A stretch of 64,000 nt of DNA from assembly GCA_963824095.1 (NCBI GenBank), contig CAWGNS010000008.1, forward strand, positions 1,860,001 through 1,924,000. Reading direction: 5' to 3'. The translations under genes were made by a program, and so were the position numbers. Position 1 is the stretch's first letter. Every line of letters begins with the position of its first letter. The notes under the pieces were generated by a model. The model did not search any database, was not told where the DNA came from, and worked only from the letters and a program-made list of their open reading frames with translations. The DNA comes from JBBDWJ01 sp963824095 (lineage in GTDB: Bacteria > Acidobacteriota > Terriglobia > Bryobacterales > UBA6623). Positions 23,293-32,492 of this stretch are shown piece by piece.

Positions 23293-24408
23293 CTAGCGCA
23301 GGGCTCTCTCCAGGGCTTCCACGAAGAAGTATTCGCCCCACATCACCGACTCTGCCACACCAAGATCCTTGTGCAGGTGGTAGATGCCTTCGCGCAAAAT
23401 TCCCTCCCACCCGGGGACGCCCAGGGCCAGGTAAGGCTCGCTGCACAGTGTCAGCAGAATACGGTGGGCGGTGTCTCGATACAGAAGGCCCTTGGCGGAG
23501 TCGGCGCTCAGGTGCGCCAGGCGCAACAGCGCGGCGGCCGTGATCGCGGCGGCCGAGGACTCCCGGTTGCGTTTGGGGGCATCCTCGGGGACATCGTAAT
23601 CCCACAACGGAACGCCGTCGGCGGGCGTTTCCCGGATATAGAAATCGGCGCAAGCCTCGGCGGTCTGCAGGAAGCGCGCGTCGCGCGTCGAGTGGTAGGC
23701 GGCCGCATACCCATAGATGGCCCAGGCCAGGCCGCGCGACCAGCAGGAATCGCCGCGGTAGCCTTGCTGGGTGGACTGCCGGAGAAACTCGCCCGTGTTG
23801 AGATCGTAGATGCCCTCGTGGGACGAGCTGCCGTCGCCGCGGATCAGCTCGCGGCGCGTCGTCAGGCAGTGCTTCATCGCGACGTCGCGCAGTTGCGGGT
23901 CGCCCGTTTCGCGCGCGGCGTAGAAGATGATGCCGACGTTGGCCATGATGTCGATGAAAGTCGACTCGGGGCCCATGAACGAAGAGAGATATTCGCCCTT
24001 TTCCTTGAACCGCAGCGCCAGCGTGCGCCCGGCCTGGACGACGACGTCGTTCAGCGCGGAGTCGCCGGTTTGGCGGTACCAGCGGTGGTAGGTCGACAGG
24101 AAGATGAAACCCAGGTCATGGACGTTGCGGTCCATTTTGCGGGGCTCGAGCGGGGTGGTGTAGCGCTCGGCCTGCTTCTTCCATTCGGGGTCCTGGGTGC
24201 GGCGGTGGAAGATCCACATCATCCCCGGCAGGAAGCCGTCGCACCAGTGTGTCCAGGCCTCGCCGGAGTGGCGCCAGCGGCCTCCCTGGGTGTACATCGG
24301 GTAGAAATCGGGGTCGCGCTCGATCAGGCCGCGTACCTGGTGTTGCGCGAAGTCGAAGGCCTTCTCGAGCGGGCCTCGCCATTGATTACTGGGGCAGAGT
24401 TCGATCAT
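23293..24408 (-). CDS. Glycoside hydrolase family 88 (unsaturated glucuronyl hydrolase)
   Basis: The 371-residue (alpha/alpha)6-barrel protein matches unsaturated glucuronyl hydrolases, which hydrate the 4,5-double bond of oligosaccharides produced by polysaccharide lyases. Conserved features are HSGEAWTHWCDGFLPGMMWIF (about 47-67), the catalytic Asp in RNVHDLGFIF (D98), FIDIMANVGIIFYAA, and GYRGDSCWSRGLAWAIYGYA. No signal peptide is seen, so it would act on imported oligosaccharides. No lyase or sugar transporter is adjacent; the gene stands alone on the minus strand. Confidence 0.9.
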   Translation of the reverse strand: MIELCPSNQWRGPLEKAFDFAQHQVRGLIERDPDFYPMYTQGGRWRHSGEAWTHWCDGFLPGMMWIFHRRTQDPEWKKQAERYTTPLEPRKMDRNVHDLGFIFLSTYHRWYRQTGDSALNDVVVQAGRTLALRFKEKGEYLSSFMGPESTFIDIMANVGIIFYAARETGDPQLRDVAMKHCLTTRRELIRGDGSSSHEGIYDLNTGEFLRQSTQQGYRGDSCWSRGLAWAIYGYAAAYHSTRDARFLQTAEACADFYIRETPADGVPLWDYDVPEDAPKRNRESSAAAITAAALLRLAHLSADSAKGLLYRDTAHRILLTLCSEPYLALGVPGWEGILREGIYHLHKDLGVAESVMWGEYFFVEALERALR

Positions 24409-24542
24409 AGAATCACCCAGTTTATCAGGGCGGCTGGGACAACGCCGGAACGCGCGGTCAGAGCTGCAAGGGTGAGATTGCGCGGAGTATCAGGGGGTGG
24501 CGCGATGGGGGTTGGGGCGGACGCTCTCTGATGGGGGAGTGG

Positions 24543-24582
24543 TCAGCGCGGGCTCACGCCCGCGGCTCTGAGTGGCGGTTCG
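24543..24582 (+). repeat. REP-like palindrome, copy 3
   Basis: GTCAGCGCGGGCTCACGCCC followed by GCGGCTCTGAGTGGCGGTTC. The stem is CGCGGGC/GCCCGCG with a TCAC loop. It is the best intact copy, in the 24409-24698 gap between GH88 and the amidohydrolase, which holds no gene. Confidence 0.75.
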
Positions 24583-24698
24583 TTGCGTGTGGATTGGTTG
24601 CGGGGGATGGGCGACCGTTTGGGGAAGGATTCTTGCCTTTGGGGTGGGTTTGCGGTTCTTCCTTTCGATTTGGGCAGGCCGGAGGCCTGCCCCACCGG

Positions 24699-26408
24699 TT
24701 ACCGCTGGTAGACGATTTTGCCTTCGATGAGAGTCATGCGGGGGTCGATGTCTTTGATCTCGTCCACCGGGCAGGTCAGGAAGTCGGGGTCGATTACGAC
24801 CAGGTCGGCGAGCTTGCCGACTTCGATCGAACCTCGCTCTTGCTCGGCGAACTGCAGATAGGCCGCCCAGGTGGTGTGCATCCTGAGCGCCTCGACCCGG
24901 GTGATGCACTGCTCGGGCTCGAGGACAGTGCCCGCGCTGGTCTTGCGCGTGATTTCCACCCACATCTGAAAAAACGGATTGTAAGGATTGACGGCTTTGT
25001 TCTTGTCGAAGCCGATCATGTGGTCGCTGCCGCCCGCGATGATGATGCCGGCGTCGATGTAGGAGCGCAGCGGGAAGAAGTATTTCATGCCGTCGGCGCC
25101 GAACACTTGTTCGAGCGCCGGCCCGTCGAAGTACAGCCAGGGCGACTGCACGTCGGCGAGCACGCCGAGCCGCGCGGCGCGTTGGATCGCTTCGGGACTC
25201 TGAAAGCTGGCGTGCATCAGGTGATTGCGATCGCGCGCCAGCGGGTGGTCGCGATTGAGCTCTTCCATCACGTCCAGAAAGGCGTCGACGGCGCCGCCGC
25301 CCTGGCAGTGGGCCGTCAACTGCCAGCCTTTCTCGCGAGCCAGGCGATAGATCGCCAGCAGCTTTTCGGGCATCACGAACCGCAAGCCGCGATTGTCCGG
25401 ATTGGTCATCCCGTAGAGCTGCTTGCCGAAGGCGCCGTAGGGTGTGCGCTGGTAAGCGGTGCCGATCGTCATGCCACCGTCCAGGGTCACCTTGTAAGCG
25501 CCGAACTTCAGCCAGCGGTCGCCGGAATCGGTCCGATAGTCGGCCGTGTTCAGCTTGCGCGCAATCTCTTCGAACGGCTCGGCGGCGCCGGGACGCCAGG
25601 TCATCACAACGCGCAGCGGCAGCCGCCCTTGTTGCTTAAGCTGGCGGTAGAGGGCGATCTGCTCGTCGTCGACGGCGCGATCCCCAACGCTGGTCAGGCC
25701 GGCGGCCACATAGCGGTGCAGCATCTGCTCGAGGGCTTGCAGCTTCTCGTCGGGCGTGAAGTTTTCGGCGTCCTTGAGTCCTTTCAGCAATCCGTTGGCA
25801 TTCTTGAGGATGCCGTTGGGCTCGCCGTTTTCGTCTTTGACGATCTCGCCGTTGGGCGGATTGGGCGTGTCGCGCGTGATCCCCGAGATGCGCAGCGCGT
25901 AGGAATTGACGACGACGGTGTAGCTGGCGTCGAACAACACGGGGTGGTCGTTGACCGCGTCGAGCAGCTCGCGCGTCGGCATGCGCATCTCGGCCAGGCG
26001 CGTCGGGAAGGTGCGGGGAACGACGATCCACTGGCCTTTCGGCGTCTTCTTGGCCTGTTTGCGGATGTAGTTGCGGATGGCGTCGAACGAATCGAGCGGC
26101 GGCAGCGGCTCGCGGAATTCGCTCAGCCCCGCCCACAGCGCGTGGACATGGCTGTCGACCAGGCCCGGCAGCACGGTGCGGCCCTGCAGGTCGAGCATCG
26201 GCGTCGAGGGACTGCCGTACTTCTCGAGAACCGCGTCGTTGGTGCCGACGGCGACGATTCGCCCACCTTGGATCGCCAGCGCCTCGTAGATCGAAACCAG
26301 CGGGTCCATGCTGATGATCTTGCCGTGGTGCAGGATGAGGTCGGCATCGGCAAGACCCAGCAAGGGCAGCGCCAGGAGGCTGACGCATAACGCGAGCGTG
26401 CGGAACAT
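24699..26408 (-). CDS. Secreted YtcJ-like amidohydrolase
   Basis: The 569-residue protein has a signal peptide (about 1-21), the amidohydrolase N-terminal beta domain (DADLILHHGKIISMDP), the metal HxH motif at H87-H89 in DSHVHALWAG, histidines in the middle (LTAHCQGGGAVDA, NHLMHASF) and the metal aspartate region IAGGSDHMIGF. It closes with IEVGKLADLVVIDPDFLTCPVDEIKDI, typical of the amidohydrolase 3/YtcJ group. The substrate is unknown; such enzymes hydrolyse amides or cyclic amides. ATG 26408 starts directly at the signal peptide although the frame is open further upstream. It is divergent from the Nramp-like gene. Confidence 0.88.
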   Translation of the reverse strand: MFRTLALCVSLLALPLLGLADADLILHHGKIISMDPLVSIYEALAIQGGRIVAVGTNDAVLEKYGSPSTPMLDLQGRTVLPGLVDSHVHALWAGLSEFREPLPPLDSFDAIRNYIRKQAKKTPKGQWIVVPRTFPTRLAEMRMPTRELLDAVNDHPVLFDASYTVVVNSYALRISGITRDTPNPPNGEIVKDENGEPNGILKNANGLLKGLKDAENFTPDEKLQALEQMLHRYVAAGLTSVGDRAVDDEQIALYRQLKQQGRLPLRVVMTWRPGAAEPFEEIARKLNTADYRTDSGDRWLKFGAYKVTLDGGMTIGTAYQRTPYGAFGKQLYGMTNPDNRGLRFVMPEKLLAIYRLAREKGWQLTAHCQGGGAVDAFLDVMEELNRDHPLARDRNHLMHASFQSPEAIQRAARLGVLADVQSPWLYFDGPALEQVFGADGMKYFFPLRSYIDAGIIIAGGSDHMIGFDKNKAVNPYNPFFQMWVEITRKTSAGTVLEPEQCITRVEALRMHTTWAAYLQFAEQERGSIEVGKLADLVVIDPDFLTCPVDEIKDIDPRMTLIEGKIVYQR

Positions 26409-26578
26409 GGCACTTGCGATTGTAGTACTCCCGGCGGGGGCGTGTTTTCGGGAACGGACGGGAACATCCGTCGGTAGGGCCGCAGCATTTGGGAACCAGG
26501 AACGGCTCTGGTCCCGAAAGGGGACCCATTGCTTGCCTGCAAGCGCCAGGACCGGCGGTTCCACCGGATAGCTCTGGT

Positions 26579-28072
26579 ATGATCTTCGCCATGCCTGCGG
26601 CCCTGATGGAGGATCTGCGCGCCAAGGCGGCGCGCTATTTCGCCCCCTGGGAGACTGCCGAGCTGCCCTCCGCGCCGCTGTTTGGCCTGCGCTATTGGAC
26701 GGCGCTGATCGGCCCCGGACTGCTGCTGGCGGGCAGCAATATCGGCGGCGGCGAATGGCTTTTCGGCCCCATCGTCACCGCCCGTTACGGGGGCCAGTTG
26801 ATGTGGCTGGCCGGCGTGAGCATCGGCCTGCAGGTGTTCTACAACCTGTGCGTGATGCGCTACACGCTGTTCACGGGCGAGCCCATATTCGTCGGCTTCT
26901 TTCGGACGCCGCCCGGGCCGAAGTTCTGGCTGCCTATCTATCTCTGCATCGACCTGGGCGGTATCTGGCCCTACCTGGCGGCCAACGCGGCGGTGCCGCT
27001 GGCTGCGGTGATTCTGGGACGGCTCCCCAGCGCCGGCGACGATGCGCTGGTCCGCACCCTCAGCTACTTCATCTTCCTCAGCGCCTTCGTGCCGTTGATT
27101 TTCGGCGGCAAGATCTACAACGCCGTCGAAAAAGTGCTGGTCACCAAGATCGTTCTCGTGCTCGGCTACCTGCTGTTTGTGTGCGTGTTCATGGTGAGCT
27201 GGCAGACTTGGGTCGAGGTCTTCAGCGGATTCCTGCGCTTCGGTTCGCTGCCGCAAGGCGAGGTCGACTGGGCGACGCTGGCGGCATTTGCAGCCATCGC
27301 CGGGGCGGGCGGACTGGCGAACATGAACTTTTCCAACTACACGCGCGATAAGGGTTGGGGCATGGGCTCGCAGGTCGGCGCCATCCCCAGCATGGTGGGC
27401 GGCAAGAAGGTCCGGCTGTCGCACGTCGGAAAGATCTTCGTGCTCGACGCCGATAGCCTGGTCCGCTGGAAAGGCTGGCTGCGGCACATTCTGCGCGACC
27501 AGACCGCGGTTTGGGCGGTCGGCTGCGTGTTGGGCATGGCTCTGCCCTCGATGCTTTCGCTGGAATTCATCCGCGGCGCCCACGTGGAGGGCCACGCGGC
27601 CGCGGCCATGACGGCCCAAGGCATGGCGGCGCGCTACGGCCAGGGGTTCTGGTATTCGACGCTGTTGTGCGGTTTCATTGTGCTGGCGCCGCCCATGGTG
27701 TCCGATATCGACGGCATCGTCCGCCGCTGGACCGACGTGATCTGGACCGGCAGCCGCCGCGTGCATCACCTCGAGGGGCACAGCGTCAAATACATCTACT
27801 ACTCGATGCTACTGCTGTATTGCATCTGGGGTCTGATCGCACTCCACCTGACGCCGAACCCACTGGTGCTGGCCATCGTGACGGCCACATTGCGCAACAT
27901 CGGCCTGGGCGCGACCTCGCTCCACACGCTCTACGTGAACCGCAATTTTCTGCCTCCGGAGTTGCGCCCGCCGTGGCACATGCAACTGGGGCTGATCGCT
28001 TGCTTCGTCTTCTTCCTGGGAATTTCGATCATCGCCTTCCACCAGCAGTGGGTGCGGCTGATGGGCGCCTAG
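26579..28072 (+). CDS. Nramp-like transporter lacking the canonical metal motif
   Basis: A ~497-residue protein with 11-12 membrane segments and the LeuT/APC-like fold of the Nramp family (LIGPGLLLAGSNIGGGEW in TM1, QLMWLAGVSIGLQVFYNLCVMRYTLFTGE after it). In true manganese/iron Nramp transporters TM1 carries D-P-G-N and TM6 M-P-H; here TM1 reads G-S-N-I-G-G-G-E and TM6 GLANMNFSNYTRD. It may thus move another cation or solute. ATG 26579 is the longest start; 26591 and 26606 are alternatives and none has a strong ribosome site. No neighbouring gene hints at the substrate. Confidence 0.8.
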   Translation: MIFAMPAALMEDLRAKAARYFAPWETAELPSAPLFGLRYWTALIGPGLLLAGSNIGGGEWLFGPIVTARYGGQLMWLAGVSIGLQVFYNLCVMRYTLFTGEPIFVGFFRTPPGPKFWLPIYLCIDLGGIWPYLAANAAVPLAAVILGRLPSAGDDALVRTLSYFIFLSAFVPLIFGGKIYNAVEKVLVTKIVLVLGYLLFVCVFMVSWQTWVEVFSGFLRFGSLPQGEVDWATLAAFAAIAGAGGLANMNFSNYTRDKGWGMGSQVGAIPSMVGGKKVRLSHVGKIFVLDADSLVRWKGWLRHILRDQTAVWAVGCVLGMALPSMLSLEFIRGAHVEGHAAAAMTAQGMAARYGQGFWYSTLLCGFIVLAPPMVSDIDGIVRRWTDVIWTGSRRVHHLEGHSVKYIYYSMLLLYCIWGLIALHLTPNPLVLAIVTATLRNIGLGATSLHTLYVNRNFLPPELRPPWHMQLGLIACFVFFLGISIIAFHQQWVRLMGA

Positions 28073-28108
28073 CCGAGCTGGGGGATCGCCGGCGCGTTGG
28101 CGAGGGGG

Positions 28109-28840
28109 TTAGGGGACCCAGGCGCCCCATTTGTTCGACAGCCGGAAGTCTTTGTCCTGACGGTCCTGGTCGAGGAGTTTGCGCAGCAATTCCCCGTTGA
28201 GGTCGGCGATGGTCGAGGCGCGTTCGTGGTTCCAGTCGTCCAAGGCGTCCTTGCGCGAGTCTTCGATGCGGCGGGCGACCAGGTTCCGGGCGTTGCCGCC
28301 GAGCTCGACAAGATGTTTTTCGGGGATGGCCTTCTTCTGGTTTTCTTTGACGACAATGGCCTGGCCGTTCCGGACCGCAAAGATCGGCTGCCCCTCCGAA
28401 GGCATATCCACTCGGTAGAGGCCTTTCTTGACCAGCCGCAACTCCACGTTGCCGACCAGCACGGAGACGGGGTTTTGATCGGTGAGACCGTTGGCGTCGA
28501 TCACAGCCGACCCGGCTCCCAGGCGCACTTGCGGCGAGGCCAGGTCGGTCGAAACCATCTCGGCTTCGGACTCGAACCCCAGACGCATGAAGATCTCGGG
28601 GCCCAACATGATCTCGGCATGGCCGTCCTCGGTTTGCAAATGCTGCCCCGGGACGAGATGTTTCAGGCGGCTCAGCTTGGCTTCGATGTGCTTCCCATCG
28701 AGCAGGACGCAGCCTTCGGTGTGGTTCAGCAAGCCGGCGCGGACGGAGATGATCGTCTGCGCCCGGACTTCGCCGCGCAGACAAAACGCGACGGTCACTG
28801 TCGCGGCGAGTCGCAGCAGGGCATGGGTTCGGGCAGGCAT
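28109..28840 (-). CDS. Secreted FecR-like domain protein, paralogue 1
   Basis: A 243-residue exported protein: signal peptide about 1-26 (ALLRLAATVTVAFCLRGEVRA) followed by a FecR-like beta domain (ISVRAGLLNHTEGCVLLDGK..VPGQHLQTEDGHAEIMLGPEIFMRLGFESEAEM) and a charged C-terminus with DDWNHERAST. It resembles the protein at 41962-42780 over the first ~120 residues. FecR-fold domains in Acidobacteriota often occur alone, not with a TonB receptor; the role is unknown. The start at 28840 is set by the signal peptide; the frame extends further upstream. It lies convergent to the Nramp-like gene, 36 bases away. Confidence 0.7.
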   Translation of the reverse strand: MPARTHALLRLAATVTVAFCLRGEVRAQTIISVRAGLLNHTEGCVLLDGKHIEAKLSRLKHLVPGQHLQTEDGHAEIMLGPEIFMRLGFESEAEMVSTDLASPQVRLGAGSAVIDANGLTDQNPVSVLVGNVELRLVKKGLYRVDMPSEGQPIFAVRNGQAIVVKENQKKAIPEKHLVELGGNARNLVARRIEDSRKDALDDWNHERASTIADLNGELLRKLLDQDRQDKDFRLSNKWGAWVP

Positions 28841-29112
28841 CGAACCGGCAGGCGGGCGGGGTCGAATGCCCCCGTCCCTAACCTCATTGTAGGGGCAACC
28901 ATCCGGGGCGGCGAAAATCCAAAGCCGCCCGGTACGATTCCCGGTGCCCGCGGCGCGGGCCGGCGCGGCATCCCCCAGCGGCGGTCGTCGCGCGGCGGCT
29001 CGGTGGAAAGTCCCTTCCAGGGCTATAATCGGTTGCATACCAGCCCGTTGCGTTCGCCGCCCGTTTCTCAAACAGCCGGAGACCATTCCCGGACTCAATC
29101 ATCGCCGCTCGC

Positions 29113-30318
29113 ATGTCCGATAGTCCCCAGAATGCGCCTCGCGTCTTGATCGTCGACGACGACGAGTTGATCGTGCAATCGCTGCGCAGCCTGTTTACGC
29201 TCGAGACCGACTACGAGATCTTTGAGTTCAACGAGCCGGAGAAGGCGCTGCAGCAGGTCGAGCGGCAGCCGATCGATCTGGTGATTTCCGACTTTCTGAT
29301 GCCGCGTATGAACGGCGTCGATTTTCTCAAGAGGGTTCGCGATCTGCAGCCGGACGCGCCGCGCATTCTGCTCACCGGCTTCGCCGACAAAGAAAACGCC
29401 ATCCGGGCCATCAACGAGGTCGGCCTTTACCACTACCTCGAAAAGCCCTGGAGCAACGAAGATCTGCTGTTGCTGGTGCGCAACGCGCTGCAGCAGAAGA
29501 GCCTGCGCGTGCAGCTTTCGCGCAAAGTCAACGAGTTCGAGCGCCTGATGCATGAGCACAGCGAGCTCAGCAGCCGGCACCGCTCGATCGAGCGCGACCT
29601 GGAGATGGCGGCTCGCGTTCAAAAGAGCCTGTTGCCGGCGTGCATGCCCGAAACCGGCGGCTTTCGCCTCACCGGCTTCTACGAACCGTCGGCTGCGCTC
29701 GGCGGCGATTACTACGATACCTTTGAAAAGCCGAACGAGCTGGTGATTCTGGTGGCCGACGTGAGCGGCCACGGGGTGCAGGCGGCGCTCAGCTCGATGC
29801 TGCTCAAGGCCTTCTTTCAAGAGGCGGCGGCGCGCGCCGACGGCCCGGTGCGTCTGCTGGAGGATCTGAATCTGCGGCTGGCGCGGTTCCTGCCTTCCAC
29901 GATGTACGCTTGCGCGGTTTCGGTGTGGATCACGCCCGGCCAGGCGCGAGTGCGTCTGGCCAACGCCGGCATGCCTCACCCGATCGTTTTGCGGGCGGCG
30001 TCGGAGCGCGTCGATGAGCTGGCAATGTCGGGCGTGCCGCTGGCGCTGCTGCCCGACGTCATGGCCGACGCTTACGACTACCGCGAGCTCGAGTTGCAAT
30101 CCGGAGATGTGATGCTGTTGACGTCGGACGGGTTGGGCGATATCCGCGGCCCGCAAGACCGCTTTTTCCACGACGGGCCGCTGCGCCGCGCCTTGAGTGA
30201 GCTGCGGGGCAAGCCAGGCGCCGCGGTGATCGAAGGGCTGATGCAGTGCGCGGCATCGTTCCAGGCCGGCGTGGCGAGCCCGGATGACGTCTGCATCGTC
30301 TCGCTGACCAAGACGTGA
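29113..30318 (+). CDS. Response regulator with SpoIIE-type (PP2C) phosphatase domain
   Basis: The 401-residue protein has a receiver domain (VLIVDDDELI, acidic pocket D15-D17; phosphoacceptor D60 in LVISDFLMPRMNG; EKPW lysine near 115), a coiled-coil linker with DLEMAARVQKSLLP (about 160-175), and an RsbU/SpoIIE serine phosphatase domain with the metal motifs GGDYYD (about 198-203), DVSGHG (about 216-221) and LTSDGLGD. Such proteins dephosphorylate anti-sigma-antagonist (STAS) partners upon phosphorylation. No partner kinase or STAS gene is adjacent. Confidence 0.93.
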   Translation: MSDSPQNAPRVLIVDDDELIVQSLRSLFTLETDYEIFEFNEPEKALQQVERQPIDLVISDFLMPRMNGVDFLKRVRDLQPDAPRILLTGFADKENAIRAINEVGLYHYLEKPWSNEDLLLLVRNALQQKSLRVQLSRKVNEFERLMHEHSELSSRHRSIERDLEMAARVQKSLLPACMPETGGFRLTGFYEPSAALGGDYYDTFEKPNELVILVADVSGHGVQAALSSMLLKAFFQEAAARADGPVRLLEDLNLRLARFLPSTMYACAVSVWITPGQARVRLANAGMPHPIVLRAASERVDELAMSGVPLALLPDVMADAYDYRELELQSGDVMLLTSDGLGDIRGPQDRFFHDGPLRRALSELRGKPGAAVIEGLMQCAASFQAGVASPDDVCIVSLTKT

Positions 30319-30490
30319 TCCGGGGCGAGCGGGCCGGCTCCAACCAGACCCGAATCGCCCTCACAAGCTCATTCCCCGGCGCTCGCTCGATGCCGCGTGG
30401 CTTGCGCCTGCCCGCCATACCGGGCATGATGATTATCTCCGGGCAACATCGCGAAAGCGCGGTGGACACTTGTCCCGCAGAGGCCCGCCC

Positions 30491-30655
30491 TTGACCGAAA
30501 CGCCACGAAACCTTCCCCGCCGCGGCCCGCCGGACGACGATCCGCCACCCATTCTGGGCTCCTGGCGCAGCTTCTACATCGCGGTTCTGCTGCATCTGGC
30601 GTTCTGGATCGTTGTGTTCTACGTCTTCACGGTGGAGTTTGACCTGCCGCGATGA
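30491..30655 (+). CDS. Small single-span membrane protein coupled to the symporter
   Basis: About 54 residues: a proline- and charge-rich N-terminus, then one membrane helix (SFYIAVLLHLAFWIVVFYVF) and a short acidic end. TTG 30491 has CAGAGG 7 bases upstream; TTG 30470 would add 7 residues. Its stop overlaps the ATG of the sodium:solute symporter by 4 bases (ATGA), so it is translated with it. Small partner subunits precede other SSS-family transporters (for example YhdT with PanF), so an accessory role is likely but unproven. Confidence 0.7.
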   Translation: MTETPRNLPRRGPPDDDPPPILGSWRSFYIAVLLHLAFWIVVFYVFTVEFDLPR

Positions 30656-32319
30656 GAACCCTCGACTGGCTGGTGCTGCTCGTCTCGCTGGTTGGCATTG
30701 CCGGCTACGGGCTTTACAAGGCCCGCGGCCGCGCCACCATGCAGTCGTACCTGCTGGCCGGCAAGACCATGAGCTGGTGGGTGATCGGCCTGTCGATCAT
30801 GGCGACCCAGGCCAGCGCAATTACCTTCATCGGCACCACCGGGCAAGGCTACACCGACGGTATCCGCTTCGTGCAGTACTATTTCGGACTGCCGATCGCG
30901 CTCGTCGTCATCTCGGCGGTCGCGGTACCGTTGTTTCATCGCTCGGGCGTCTACACCGCCTACGAATACCTCGAGCGGCGGTTCGACCCCAAGACGCGGA
31001 CGCTCACCAGCATCGTGTTCTTGATCGAGCGCGGCTTGGGCGTGGGCCTGGCGTTGTATGCGCCCGCCGTGGTGCTGTCGGTCATTCTGGGCTGGCCCGA
31101 ATCGGTCACGGTATGGGCCATGGGCGCGCTGGTAATCCTCTACACCGTGATCGGCGGCATCAAGGCGGTGATGTGGACCGACGCGCAGCAGATGTTCGTG
31201 ATGTTCGCCGGCATCGTGGTGGCGTTCATCGCGGCCGGCTGGGGGCTGCCTTCGGGAGTCTCGTTCTCCGACGGGCTCTATCTGTCGGGCGTTGCCGGCA
31301 AGCTGCGCGCCGTCGATCTGTCGTTCGATTGGCAGAACCGCTACAACCTCTGGTCGGGGCTCATCGGCGGCTCGTTCCTGGCGCTGGCTTACTTCGGCAC
31401 CGATCAATCCCAGGTGCAGCGCTACCTGACGGGCCGCTCGATCGCCCACATGCGCTTCAGCCTGCTGTTCAACAGCGTCGTGAAAGTCCCGCTGCAGTTC
31501 GTGATTCTGTTGACCGGGGCGATGGTTTTCTCGTTTTTCCTTTTCGTGAAGCCGCCGCTGCTGTTCAACAACGTCGACCGGCAGCAGATCGAGTCCGCGG
31601 GCGACCCGGCCTTCGCCGCCGTCACAGCGCGTTACGACGAGGCGTTCGCCGAGCGCCGCGAAGCCGCCCGTGGCCTGGCGGAGACCCACACCACCGCCGC
31701 CCAGCGGCGCTTTCGCGATGCCGACCAAACGGTGCAGCAGGCGCGCCGCGACGCCATCTCGCTGGTCGAGGCGCGCAAGGGCGAGACCTACAACGACACC
31801 AATTACATCTTTCTAACGTTCGTGATGCGGCACTTGCCGGTAGGCATCGTCGGCCTGATCATTGCGGCGGTGTTCGCCGCCGCCATGTCGACGATCTCGG
31901 CGGAGCTGAATTCGCTGGCCGCGGTCACGATCGTCGATCACTATCAGCGCTACCTCAACAAGGGGCGTTCCGACGCGCACTACGCCAGCGCGGCGCGCTG
32001 GGCGACGGCGTTCTGGGGCCTCTACGCCGCCACCTTCGCCAGTTTCGGCGGCCAGTTGGGCTCGCTGATCGAAGCCGTCAACATCGTTGGCTCGCTGTTT
32101 TACGGTTCGATGCTCGGTGTGTTCGTGCTGGCATTCGCCCCCTGGCGCTCGAACGGCCACGGCGCGTTCGCGGGCATGCTGGCGGGCCTGGCCGCGGTCG
32201 CTTGGATCAGCCGGAACAGCGGCGTTTCCTTCCTGTGGCACAACGTCGTCGGCTGTATCGTGGCGGTGGTGGTGGGGTTGCTCGTGAGCCGCATGTTCCC
32301 GACGCCGCAGCGCGCCTAG
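30652..32319 (+). CDS. Sodium:solute symporter (SSS family)
   Basis: A 555-residue protein with about 13-14 membrane helices. Conserved SSS features include SYLLAGKTMSWWVIGLSIMATQASAITFIGTTGQGY (TM2 region, about 30-66), GVYTAYEYLERRF, IGGIKAVMWTDAQQ and AAAMSTISAELNSLAAVTIVDHY (the Na2 site serines, about 405-430). A long soluble loop of about 80 residues (about 305-385), rich in Arg, Ala and Glu and likely helical, separates two membrane segments and is unusual in length. The substrate is not identifiable; sialic acid, sugar or other solutes are possible. Confidence 0.9.
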   Translation: MRTLDWLVLLVSLVGIAGYGLYKARGRATMQSYLLAGKTMSWWVIGLSIMATQASAITFIGTTGQGYTDGIRFVQYYFGLPIALVVISAVAVPLFHRSGVYTAYEYLERRFDPKTRTLTSIVFLIERGLGVGLALYAPAVVLSVILGWPESVTVWAMGALVILYTVIGGIKAVMWTDAQQMFVMFAGIVVAFIAAGWGLPSGVSFSDGLYLSGVAGKLRAVDLSFDWQNRYNLWSGLIGGSFLALAYFGTDQSQVQRYLTGRSIAHMRFSLLFNSVVKVPLQFVILLTGAMVFSFFLFVKPPLLFNNVDRQQIESAGDPAFAAVTARYDEAFAERREAARGLAETHTTAAQRRFRDADQTVQQARRDAISLVEARKGETYNDTNYIFLTFVMRHLPVGIVGLIIAAVFAAAMSTISAELNSLAAVTIVDHYQRYLNKGRSDAHYASAARWATAFWGLYAATFASFGGQLGSLIEAVNIVGSLFYGSMLGVFVLAFAPWRSNGHGAFAGMLAGLAAVAWISRNSGVSFLWHNVVGCIVAVVVGLLVSRMFPTPQRA

Positions 32320-32492
32320 GGAGCCATCGCGAGTCGACGTCCAACGCACCCCGGCCGAATCGCCCGTCCACTCCTACGCCCTCGGGCCACACCCATTCGG
32401 GCTGCGCGGTGGCGTCAGCGATAGCCTGGAGTTGTTCCATCCATAACGCGTTACGGATCGATGTGGGCCGCGCCATGGCCTTGAGCCGTCGG

